A stretch of 64,000 bases of DNA from Apus apus (taxonomy: Eukaryota > Chordata > Aves > Apodiformes > Apodidae), in assembly GCF_020740795.1 (NCBI RefSeq), contig NC_067301.1, positions 496,001 through 560,000 on the forward strand, given 5' to 3'. The position numbers and the translations under genes are program-made. Position 1 is the stretch's first letter, and every line of letters starts with the position of its first letter. This document shows positions 1-11,500 of the stretch, piece after piece. The notes under the pieces are model-generated. The model did not search any database. It worked only from the letters and a program-made list of their open reading frames with translations, and was not told the origin of the DNA.

Positions 1-1596
1 ACCAGACGCCCCTGCCCTGCTGGCATGAACTGGATCGAGAGGGCTCACCAGTGCTGTATCCAGTGTCCTGCAGGTAAGAGCCAGCCAGGCAGCACATCCT
101 GGCATGGCACAGTGCCCTTTGGCACCCCTGGGCATGTGCTCCCTGTCACCCCACTGTTCCCACAGGGACATTCCTGAGCAGACCCTGCTCAAACCACAGC
201 AACGACAGTGACTGTACCCCCTGTCCCCCCGGCACCTTCCGTGCCCAGCCCAACACCTTCACCGAGTGCCAGGCTTGTTACGAGTGTGACCGCCAAGGTG
301 AGCCAGTGGTGTGCCATGCCAGGCTGTGCCGTGCCGTGCTACTCTGCACGGTGCTGTGCCATGCAGTGCCGTGCCACTCTGCACGGTGCTGTGCTGTGCC
401 ACTCGCTGCCCATCTCCTGCAGCTTTTCAGAGTGTGTTGAGTAACTGCTCGGCTACCAGCAACGTTGCCTGTGGCTGTGAGCCCGGCCGCTTCCGTGACT
501 GCCTCGATGAGCGCTGTGACGACTTCACCTGCCAGCAGTGCCAGCCATGCACTGGACGGCTCATCCAGCGGCCCTGTGAGTGCTGCCAGCCAGCCCAGCG
601 TGACCAGGCCAGCTGTGCCACCTCTGGCTGTGCCATTCTGCCTGACATCCACTGTCTCCTCAGGTTCAGAGACACAGGACACTGTCTGTGGCAGCTGCAA
701 GCCTGACTACTATGCTGAGGGTGGCGAGTGCCGGCCATGTCACACGTAAGGCACTGACCCACCCCATGTCCCACCAGGGACTCACACAGGGCTCATGGCA
801 CAGCAGCCATAGCTCCTCTCTCCTTTCAGGAGCACGCCGGAGACATGCGGCAAGGAGTGCCAGCGGGTGTGCGGCAGTGGCCCAGGTGCGGGGGTGGCAA
901 AGCTGGGGGTGGTGCTGTGGGGGACACTGTGCCACCTGGCTGATGGAGATGCTCCCACTCCTTGCAGGCTCGGGGCTGGAGTATGTTCTGCTGGCACTCA
1001 CTGGGCCCCTCTTCCTGGGTGCCCTCGTCATCTACCACAAGAGGAAGCGGCTTCGGCAAGATGCCCCAGCACACAGCCCGCTACACACAGCACAGGCAGC
1101 CACCACCACACCCAGGGCTGGGGCCAGATCACTGTGCCAGGTCAGTAGTCAGGGATGGGACAGTCAGTGCTGGACCCAGCTGTGTTCCCCGCAGGAGATG
1201 GAGTGTGTCACCAGCACAGCAAGGCGCAGCCCCGAGCACCGGGCCTTACTACAGGAGCAGCCCAGCACCACGGCATGGCCGCGGGGTGAGGCAGAGCCCT
1301 CTGCCCCTCTGGAGCCCCGCAGCACCCTGCTGCAGGGCAGCCAGCTCTACACGGTCATCGATGCGGTGCCGGTGCGGCGCTGGAAGGAGTTCATGCGGGT
1401 GCTGGAGCTGCGGGAGGCAGAGATCGAGCTGGTGGAGCTGGAGGTGGCTCACATCCGTGACCAGCAGTATGAGATGCTGAAGCGCTGGTGCCAGCAGACC
1501 AGTGCCACACTTGACCGTGTCTTCACTGCCCTGGAGCGCATGGAGCTCGCTGGGTGCGCCGAGGCGCTGCGTCGGAGCCTGCTGGTGGGACCCTGA
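1..1596 (+). CDS. TNFRSF25: TNFRSF25 (death receptor 3), 3' part of the gene
   Basis: TNF-receptor-superfamily death receptor; in mammals it binds TL1A (TNFSF15) and signals through TRADD to NF-kB or apoptosis. Visible coding exons: 1-73 (runs off the left edge), 166-297, 423-575, 664-745, 830-885, 968-1140 and 1195-1596, all with GT-AG borders and matching phases. The first five encode cysteine-rich repeats (CPAGTFLSRPC, CTPCPPGTF, CGCEPGRF, CGSCKPDYY). Exon six carries one membrane segment (VLLALTGPLFLGALVIY) followed by a basic stop-transfer stretch. The last exon carries the death domain (DAVPVRRWKEFMRVLELREA ... QQYEMLKRW) and ends LLVGP-stop, close to the human C-terminus. The signal peptide and first repeat lie outside the window. 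ESPN lies tail-to-tail downstream, as in human. The last intron is only 54 nt and stop-free, so it may be retained. Confidence 0.93.
331..400. repeat. Two-copy 35-bp tandem duplication in a TNFRSF25 intron
   Basis: Copies at 331-365 and 366-400 share the core ACTCTGCACGGTGCTGTG and differ at few positions. The block lies in the intron just before the exon at 423 and does not touch the splice sites. It could be length-polymorphic. Confidence 0.75.
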
Positions 1597-1891
1597 CCCC
1601 AGCCCTGCCACCCCGGCAGAGGGAGGTCCTGGCACCTCCACAGGTGCTTCGGCAGAGCCATACCCCTAAGTATTGTTACTTATGCCGTGTAGACATTTTA
1701 TGTCAGTTTTATGTCCCCTCCCACCCACCACATCCCTATTTATGTCCCTCTGCTCCCAGGGCCAGGGAGACCCTGTGCCCTGGTATGCCAGGTGCCCGGC
1801 CGCTCGCGGGACGAGCGACTGCTGAGCCCGCCGCAAATCCATGGGAGAGTTCTCGAGGCCGCCTGCTGCTGGGCGCGCCTGCCCCTGCCCC

Positions 1892-1897
1892 AATAAA
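1892..1897 (+). terminator. TNFRSF25: Poly(A) signal of TNFRSF25
   Basis: Canonical AATAAA about 300 nt after the stop codon, giving a short 3' UTR (1597 to about 1915). Only about 230 bp separate it from the ATTAAA of the convergent ESPN gene. Confidence 0.8.
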
Positions 1898-2124
1898 GTG
1901 GCACGTTCTCTATCCGCCAGCCCCTGGCCTTTCTTCCCAGGACTGCACCAGGCACTGGGACACTGCTGGTATCAGGGCCACCACTGGTGCTGTGGCCACC
2001 GCAGGTGATAGGGATGACAGAGGCAGTACTGGCAATGGGGGCACCATGGCAGAATGGTGTGGACAGGGGGGGTGGTGTGGGCAGCCCCAGGAAGGCGCGG
2101 GGCACTGCGGGCAGGGTTTATCGT

Positions 2125-2130
2125 TTTAAT
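2125..2130 (-). terminator. ESPN: Candidate distal poly(A) signal of ESPN (ATTAAA)
   Basis: Read on the minus strand this is ATTAAA, the commonest variant hexamer, about 400 nt beyond the distal ESPN stop (2529-2531). I see no AATAAA in this 3' UTR. It would end the espin transcript carrying the classical actin-bundling C-terminus. Confidence 0.5.
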
Positions 2131-2528
2131 TGCTGGACAGATGGGTGGTATGGGCAGGAGGTGAGCCAGGAGCTGGCCTCCAGCATCTCCAGGGGCAGGA
2201 GTGGGGCTAGCACGCCACAGCCACCACAGCAAGTGGTGCCAGCAGGGAGCACAGGGAGCCGGGTGGCATGGCAAGCCCGGCGGTGCATGAGGAGCCGGGA
2301 TGCCCCATGCCATGGCAGCTTGCTTTGCCAAGGGCAGCACAGGATAGCGGCAGGTTGGTGGCAGTGGGATGGGGGCTACGGGTGCCTGTGGGGTGGCAGT
2401 GGGGGCTCCTCCAGGTCGGGCTATGTGGCTGTCTGCGGAGGGAGGAGGGTGCCGAGCTCCATCCTGGTCCGTGGTGGGACCTGCCAGCCTCCTCCCGCCA
2501 CGAAGAGCCAGGGCGTGGTGTGGTGTGG

Positions 2529-5500
2529 TTAGTGCTTGGCTATGTCCCCCTTCTTGAGGATGATCTGCCGCTGCCAGGGGGCCAGCTTTGTCTCATCGTA
2601 CCCAAGAGTCCTTAGCTTTTCTGACTGTGCCTTCTCCTTCTCCTCCTCCTCCCGCTTCAGCTTCTCCTGCTCTTTCCTGCTCAGCAGCAGAAGGCACAGG
2701 GCACCACGGTCACCAGAGCTGCTGGAGCCACTGTGCCTACCCACCTGCCCGGGGAAGGGGCTTTTGGCACTCACCGTTTCTGCTCCCTGTGAAAGCAAAG
2801 GGAAGAGCGGGGTTAGTGGAGTCATGGGGGCAGCCAGTCAGTGCAGCTGCCCCTGGCCCCAGCTCACCTCTCCTCCTCCAGCTTCTTGCGCAGGATGTCC
2901 CTCCTCCAGGCTGGCATGCTGGCCAGGCGTGCCTCCTCCTCCTTCTCCTGCAACAGACAGCTGTGTTACTGGCACGGCCAGTGATTTGCTCTTGCCATCG
3001 GCACTGTGAGGCAGTGGCATCACCCCGGCGTGGCACCACACCCTGCTGGCGGCCGGGCTCAGCTGCGCTCCCGGCGTGGCGATGGCGGAGTTCACCGGCA
3101 CGCAGCTCGCCATCGTCGCCCCTGGCGCAGGGAGGAGGAAGGAGTGCGCGGCTCGGGCAGCCCTTCGCAGCACACTACAGCTTTATTGCACTGACACGCT
3201 GGGGCCCACGCCACCCCGGCACCACAAACACCACGGCAGAGGGGAGAGCAGCCCCGGCGCTGCATCCCCGCACAACACACAGCCACGGCAAGCGGCACAC
3301 TGCAACCTTGGCCTGGGGCCGCGCGAACCAACACCGAGCCCTGTGTTGAGCTGAGCAGCGGCACCACTTGAGCCACAGAGGTGACTAAGCACACCCGGGC
3401 ACCGCGTCCTGCTGCCCCCGGCTGCCTCTGGTGTCTGTTCCTGGCCAGCCTGATGTCACACAGCAGCACAGCCCATAGCATCCCGCCCAGCTCAGGTGTC
3501 GGACATCTCCGACTCCTTCTCCTTCCAGAAGGAGAAGCTGCGGTCAATGAAGCGGCAGACGTCCTCCTCGCTGAACTCGCCCAGCTCCAGCACTGGCAGT
3601 GGCACTGCTGCCCCCTCCCCTCTCAGGGCCATGCTGTTGGGCTCTGGTGGGCTCTCCGCCATCATGGTGGGGCTGTCCCCAAAAAACTCCTGCACAAGGT
3701 CCTCGAAGCCATCGAGCCAGTGGCGGTGGCCAGCCTCGACCTGCTCCAGCACAGTGCGGTGGAAGTGGCGGACGCGGTGCCAGCTGTGGCTGCCCAGGCG
3801 GTCGAACATCTCGTAGCAGAGGAGGTGGCGGAAGCGCCGCTCCTCGGGGCTCAGCGGCATCTCCAGCAGCTGGAAGTAGCCCAGCATGAAGAGGTCGAGC
3901 GGGAGGCTGTCGTAGGGCATGGGTGAGCCACCGATGTGGGGCAGGAAGTGCTGGGGCCAGTACAGCAGCGTGGCACGGCTCAGCCGCCGGATCTGCCGCC
4001 CCGGGACGCGGCGGGCGACGCTCCTCCAGCGGGCCAGCAGCCGCCCCGCCGCTGGCCGCCGCCTTCCCGGCTGCCGCGGACGCTCCTCCCCAGCCACCGC
4101 CGCCTGCGCCCGCTTCTTCCAGTGCTCCAGGAAGAGGAAGACTGCGCGCTCCTTGTGCACTTCGGTGCGCTCCCGCGGGATGCTCGGCTCCGGCGGTGCT
4201 AGCCGGCTCCGCCGCGGTGCCCCATCCCCATACTCCTCCTCCAGGACAGGTTGGCGGGTACTGCCGGGGGGCTGTGCTCGCTTGCGCTTGGTGACCCTGG
4301 GGAGGGGCGCGGGGACTCCCACAGGCCCCTCATAGTTTGCTTTGAGGCTGCGGACGGAGACTCCACAGCCCAGGATCTCGCGCCGAGCGTCGAGCTGGGA
4401 GCCAGGGCTGCCTGCCCTTCTCCCCGTCCCGGGCTCCCCCACGCTCCCCAGGGTGGCTGGCAGCATGGGGGGCTGGCTGCCGTGGGCGAGCAGGTCCTCG
4501 CGGGCACGGGGCAAGTGCCGGGGCGCAGGGGCAGCGGGCAGCACTGGGAGCGGCGGCAGCTCCTCCTCCGGCCACCTCGGCTGTGCCTTGTGCATCACCC
4601 GCAGGCTCCCCAGCTGCCTCTCCAGGCGCCGCACGTCCTCCTCCCACATCGGCTGCCCGGCGGGTCCTGGCGTGCCCCTGTGGGCAGGCGACCCGCACCG
4701 GCATGGGGGTGGCGAGGGGCTCCCGGGCTGCGGCGGGAAAGAGGGTAAAGGGGCTCCTGAGGCCGTGCCACGCGCACCTCGTGCCGCAGCCGCCACCATG
4801 CGCGGCACCCCCAGGGTGCAACGCCCCTGCATGCAGGTGGGGGGGTCCAGGCATCCAGGAGCCCCTGGCAGCTGGGGGCGATGCCACACACGCCGTCTCG
4901 CCGGGTCCTGAGCTGCTGGGCTGTGCCCGCACCGCACTCGCCGCCACGGCACGCGGGACCCCCCTACCTTGCGCCGTTGCTCCTCTTCCTCCTGCATGCG
5001 GAGCTGCAGCTTGCGCACCATCACCTGCCGCTTCCACTCGGGGATGGGCCGGCCCTGCTCGTCGTGGCTCGGCACAAGCGCCTCCGCCTCCACCGCCGCC
5101 CCGGCACCCGGCACCGGTGAGCTCCCATTCAGCACCGGCTCTGGCGAGCCCCCGGTTAGGCAGCGTGGCGGCCCGGCAGCCTCGGGGGTGGCCGGCGGGG
5201 TGGGTGTCCTGGTGGGTGACGGGGAGGACACCGGCGACTCCGCCTGTCGAGGAAGGAGGGCAGGAGGGTGGGTGCCCGCGGTGCCGCACCGTGCCTCCAG
5301 CTCTACGCCCCCCCGACTGCCACCTACATTGGCCCCTGCCTGGCCGCTGCCGGAGAAGATGGTGGTGAAGCCTTTGCTCTGTGGTGTCGGCTTGAGGCTC
5401 TTCCCAGCCTTGATCTCGGCCAGAAGCTCTGAGTTGTCACCGGTGGGGGACATCATGTTGAAGGACTTGGTGCCTGGAGGGAGGCAGGGTGGGCAGTAAG

Positions 5501-8500
5501 GACCCCTTTGCTGGCAGCACCCCTCCTTCCCTGGCTCCCCACTGGCTTGTGGGGCATGGGGGCAGTGGGGTGGCCAGCTGACTATCCCCCAAAACTGAGA
5601 CCCTCTGGGACGCCCCTTGGAGCAGCCTCCTGGCACCCAGTCCCCTAAGTCCATGGAACCAGCACCCTGGAACATGGCTCTCTGGGTCCATGGGACCCCA
5701 CCAGAGCAGCACCCCAGTACATCCTAACCCTGATTGTTCCCCACCTGCAGCACTGCACTGACCTGCCTGCGGAATAAGCGGTCTGTGCCTGACAGCAGCT
5801 CCAGCGCACCAGGATGGCCCCATGCCACCTCACGGGGGCCCTGGACCCCCGACACCCCACAGCCCCTGGCAGCGACACACCAGCAGCCGGAGCGAGCCCC
5901 ACTGCCAGCTGTGAGCCCCGGGAGCTGCATGGCACCGGGGCACGGCAGTGCTGCCAGTGATGCCCACGCTGCTGCTCCTGCCACCTGCCCCGCAAGCACC
6001 CACCGTCCGTGCCAGCCATGTAAGGGTCCCTAACAGCCCATGTTGCTGCGCCAAGGCAGAGCCCCCTCCCCGCTCGCCCCACTCGGCCGCGCTGGGGCCC
6101 GAGGGCTGCGGGTGCTGAGGGCCCGGAGGGGCTGAGCTGCCATCCAGCGCCGGCTGAGCCCCCCGCCCCGGGAGCCGGCGCTAATAAAGCGGGGGCCGAG
6201 CGGCGGCCGAGCCGGGGAGCGGCTGGGTGCTCACGTGGCGGGGTCACGCCGGCCGGCTGAGCGCAAACAAAGGCCCTTCTGTGTGCGGGGCCAGGGGGCC
6301 GGGGGGGGCCCCGCTGCCTGCCCAGCCCTGCCCGTCGGCTTCGGCAGCCCCGCGCTGGTGCTTGGGGCACCCGCATGGCACGGCAGCTCGGCGACGCAGC
6401 AGCGAGGGCTCCGCGGGCAGCTGCCGATCACGGCAGCCATCAGTGCCCTGTGGCTCCTGCGCTGGATGGTGCAGGTCGGGCCCCTCTAGCTGTGCCCCTG
6501 GAGCAGGGGTACACGGGCCCAGGGTACTTACTCTTCATCTGCCTGAGCGCCTTTCCTCCTAGGGGAAGAAGCAGAGAGGCAGCGCGGGGCACGTGGCAGA
6601 GGAAGGATTTGGCCACCGCGAGACAAGAGAGAAGAGAAGCAGCCAGCAGTGAGAGCAGGCAGGGGCGGGTGGGCGTGGGGGCCCCCGCGCCGACACCGGA
6701 GGAGAAAAGGACAGAGAGGCCGTCAGGAGCCAGGCGGCCAGAGCACCGCGGGAGGAGACGTGCTGGGGCGGCCGGCGCTGCGGCGCAGCTGACGGGACGG
6801 TGCCCGGGATTGCTCCCCGTGCCCGCCCAGCATCCTGCCACTTACTTCCCGTGGAGGAGGAGGAGCGGCGGGGTCCAGCGGGGGTCTCGGCCGGTGGTGG
6901 GGGCGGTGGGGGCGGTGGGCAGGTAGATTCAGGCAGTGGTGGAGGTGGTGGTGGGGGCGGCAACTCGGCACCAGGCTGGCTCTCCCCATTGCGCATGGTG
7001 TCCGCCGAGATGGGTGATGCCTGCAAGAGAGAGTGGGCACGTGTTGCCTGGTGCCACTGAGCTGCATGCGAGCTGGTGGTACTGGCTGGGGCTCACCTCC
7101 TCGCTGTGGGCCATCCGCCGGGGGCCAGGCTGCTCGCCTGCTCCGTGCCCCAGGTGCTTGTAGTAGTCACCGGTGCTCGGCTGCTTGCCAAAGGTCCTGG
7201 AGCGCCGGGTGGAGTCGGCCCGGCGCAGGCCCTCAGGGCTGCTCTCACGCGATGCTAGCTGCAACCAGGAGTGCAGCTCAGCACAGCCCTGCCCAGGGTG
7301 GCAGTGAGGAAGATGCTGGACTTGGGGGGACAACCAGCACATTCTGTGGGGGTCTGCCTGGCACCAGACTGCACTGGGGGCTACATGCTGGGGTGGCAGC
7401 ATGCGCCATCAGCACCTGGCACCATGACCCTGTGGCTGGTGGCCAGCAGCCCGGCCAAACCTTCCCTGGGATAACCCCCTGGGAACAGGAGTGCCGAGCC
7501 CTGGCCCCACGGATTACTGGGAGCTTATCCTGTGGGCTGGGGCCCAGATCCAACCTCCTCTGAGTGGGGCTCCCAGGCAGTGCAGCCTTGGCTCACCCCG
7601 GCACATACCTCAGTGGCTTTGCAGGTCATGCTGCCAAGTGCCAGAGCTGCAGGGTCCGTGCCCCCTCTCGGGTTTCGGGGTGCCATGGCGGCCCAGCCCT
7701 GCTGCCCATGCCAGGGGCCCCGCTGTTTGCATTTTCCCATGTGCCACCTCCACCCATGGATTTGCCCAGCAAGCCCTGGCTCTTGCTGCTGGCCCCAGCT
7801 GAGTCAACAAGTGCCGGCTCTGAGCTTCCTGCTCCAGCTGCCTTGGGCACTGTGCCCAGCCTGGCTCCTGCAGACCCTGCCTGCTCCGATGTGAGGGTCT
7901 GTACCCTCAGCCTGGCTCTGTGGCCTGGACAGGGCTGCTCATAAGCCTGGTAAGTGCTAAGGAGACAGCCATGCATGAGCACAGCAGGGACCTGAGCCCT
8001 GCACAGGCCTGGCGCTCACTGCTCTGCGAGACCCCTTCCCACATGCTGCCATCCCCACAGTGCTGAGCTCTGCCAGGGCCCCAGCCATGGCCCTGCACTG
8101 CGCTCCTGTCCCTGGTGAGGTGGCAACAGCCATGGCAAGGGATTAGGGTATCCACAAGCCCACCATGTCCCTGTGCCCCCTGCCCGCCTAGGGGGCTGCG
8201 CCCCTCTTACCTGTGCACCCGGCTGAGCTCTCTCAGCTCCTGGCAGCGCCGGCTGTGCCACCCGACACCTGCAGCGCAGGTGACACTGGAGCCAGCCGCT
8301 CAGGTTACACCTGCGTGGCTGCCCACGCCCAGCTTTGGTGTGGTGATGGTGGCACTGCCAGGGACACGTGGCCACAGCTGCAATGGTGGTCACGCACACC
8401 AGCCTGTGCTGGGCATGGCAGTGTGGCCAGACCACCGGGTGCCACGGGGCACTGTAGCATCACTGTCCCTGGCTCATGTGCCCTCACTGCTGGCATCAGC

Positions 8501-11500
8501 TGAGCCCCCCAGTGCCTGCCAGTGCTGTGGGCATGTGGCCTCAAGCTGAGGCTGTCCCCTCCCAGTGCCATTGAGCTCACAGCTCTCCATGGGTGTCCAG
8601 TGGCATGCCTCCTCCCAGGTGGCATGTCCCTTGGGCATCATGGCTGATGTGGGGCCATACCTCTCGGCGCAGCGCCTGGCTCTCCACGTGCCGCAGGTTG
8701 TTCTTGGCCCGCACGTAGATGTCAGCAGTGTGGGGGGTGGTGGGGGGCGCGGGTGCAGGGTAGCCAGGGGGCGGTGGGGGTGGCCGGCTGGTGGGAGGTG
8801 GGGGTGGTGGTGGGGGGAAAGCAGGGGGTGGCGGTGGAGGGAGGCCCTCGCCCGCTGGTCCCCGGCCCCGTGGCCGCGTCTCAGGGTCCAGCATGTCCAT
8901 GTAGGCCTGCATGTCTGCCAGCGCTGGCTCAGGGACCCCTGCGCAGGGGAGGGTGTCAGAAGTTGCCAACCCTGCACCTCCCGCCTCGTGTCCCCCAGCC
9001 CCACACTCACGGGTAGCGGGGGCCCCTGGAGGGCCGCCCCTCTTCTCCCCGGTGCTGGATTGGCTGGAGTGGCAGGAGTCATAGTTGGAGAGGGTGCTGG
9101 CAGGGGAGCCCACCTCAAAGCGTGCCAGGGGCACCGATGATGTGGTGTTGGGTGATGACATGCCCGAGTCGGGCTGCCGGCACTCCCCATCCGCGGAGGG
9201 GTCTCGCGACAGCACGCGGTGCTCCACACTCTGCTGGCAGAGACGTGGTCAGGAAGCAGGTGGGGTGGCAGGGGGCTCCCCACACTCCCTGGGCACTGCT
9301 GTACCATGTTCTCCACTGTGCGCAGGTACTGGGCGCAGTGGACGTGGCCGTTGTAGTCAGCGAGGTCGGCTGCTGTGTAGCCATCCTGGTCGCGAACACT
9401 GAGGTCGGCGCCATTTACTACCAGGATCTGGCAGCACTGGGGAAAGTGGGGGCAAGTGGCAGGGCTGGAAGAGGCCCTCCATTCCCAGCACTCTGCTGGC
9501 CACCAGCACCCACCTCCAGCTCTCCGTTCTCAGCAGCGTCGTGCAGCGGCGTGCCGCCCCAGCCATCAGCAGTGATCTCCCCGCCGTGCAGCAGCAGCCA
9601 GCTCAGCACCTTGGCGTGGCCGCGGCTGGCAGCGAAGTGCATGGCTGTGGCCCCCTCGGCATCCCGCTCCGACAGGCTCACAGTTGTGAAGCTCATCTAC
9701 GTGGGTGGGCTCATGAGTGCCGGCCCTGCCAGCCCCACGCCGTGCCACCACGCTGCGCCCAGCCCGTGCTTACCAGCCAGACGATGACAGTGTTGTGGCC
9801 CATCTGGGCAGCAGCGTGCAGAGGTGTCATGCCGTCGTGGGCACGAGCATGAGGATCGGCCCCGCAGTCCTGCACCAGGTATTGGATGATCTCCAGGTGG
9901 CCCTCCTGGCAGGCGAGGTACAGTGGGGTGGCCCCTGTCTTGGTCTGGGCACTCAGTGTGCTGCAAGTGGGGCACAGCACCTGTCACCTGCTGCCACCAC
10001 TGCTAGCAACACACTGGGACAGGGGACACGCAAGGTACAGGTACGTGGGGACGTGGGACACAGAGGGGCACAGGGGACGTGCTGGCAGTGTAGGTCTCCA
10101 CAGGGTCCCTGCAGTGGCTCCAGCGGGAGGTCACTAAGTTAATCAGCCCACTTAGGCTAAGCTCCTTCCTCCGGCTGTTTTTGGATGCTGCCATTTTGCA
10201 GTATTTTTACATAAGCAGCTTAGGCAGCATGGGCCATGGGGGAGCTGGCAGGGAAAGGCCAAGCTGCCCCATGGCACTGACTGGCCCGACTGCCCCCTGC
10301 CAGCCCCACTGCCAGGCTCAGGCATCCCCCACCCCCACAGTGGGCCTTGGCACTGTCACATCCCACATTATGCATCCTGAATCTCACAGTCGCATAGTCT
10401 GCATCCCACATCCTGCATCCCACATCCCCACTGTGCAGGAAGCTGCTTTATTAAGCACTCCATAAAAAACCCCTGTTGAATATTTAAAAAAGGAAGAGCA
10501 ATAAATACTCTGCTCTGTTATCGCAATGATCGAGGGCCCTTAATAATTGATCCCTGTAACAGTGAGATGGACCGTGGTCAGCGCTGGCTTCTCACCCTGC
10601 TGTGCTGCAGGGCACCTGCCCTGCGGTGCCACCGCACCAGACTGGCACACCGCTGCTCCCCAAGCCAGAGCTGGGGCCAGGACAGGGATGGTGGCAGGTT
10701 GGGCTGGACTCAGGGGGATAGTGGGGGCACAGGCACATGGTCAGCCCCTGATTGCCATGTCCCACTAATTAGGAGGGGGTTAAGCCACTTGGGCAAGTGA
10801 TGGTAAACTGCTTTGCCAGATGGCTGGACCCCACGCCGAGCCACCGGCTGCCCCAGTGTGAAGGTGGGCTGGGAGCACCACCATCCTGCGGTGGCACCCA
10901 GGGATTGGGTTTCCTGGCTGTAACAGAGCCTCCGTGCAGGCGCGGGGCTGGGAGCAAGGCCAGCCCTAAATAATTCAGGGAGAAGGCGGTGACAGCAGCA
11001 AAGCAACCCCAGCAAAAAGTGTGAAAGCCAAAGCGGGAGGGCTGCAGCCAGCACTGTGCCACACCATGGGCACCAAGCATTGTTGTGGCTGGGCCAGGGC
11101 TGGGCTGTGGGCTGTGGGCTGTGGGGGTGAATCCCCAAGGCTGAGCCAGAGCACTCAGGGCAACAGGCTAGGGAGGCTGTGGACAGCAAACAGGGGTGGG
11201 CAGTGGGTGCCACGGGGGTGAGGGGAAGTCTGGAGAATCTAGGATTGTGTCACCCAGGGACAGGGGGGACTGAGCTCCAGTTCATCTCCCGCTGGCTTGG
11301 CACCCCTGGATGTGAGGGAGCTGCACACCCCTGGCATCCGCAGCCCCCAAGCCAACCATGCAAGCTGGCTTGCCCCAGCCTCCACCTCGGCCGAGGCCAT
11401 GGGTTATTTCTAGCAGCCTTGTTCCATCATGGGAAATCAGATTAGGGGCCACCTAATCACCTCTGCAGTCCTGCAGCAAGGCTTGGCACCACATGCCTGG

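Noticed and set aside
6183-6188. Plus-strand AATAAA
   Set aside because: Lies in an ESPN intron with no plus-strand gene upstream; chance match.
8474-9316. 280-codon minus-strand frame inside ESPN
   Set aside because: Shadow of ESPN exons 6 and 7 in another frame; low-complexity Pro/His/Thr composition.
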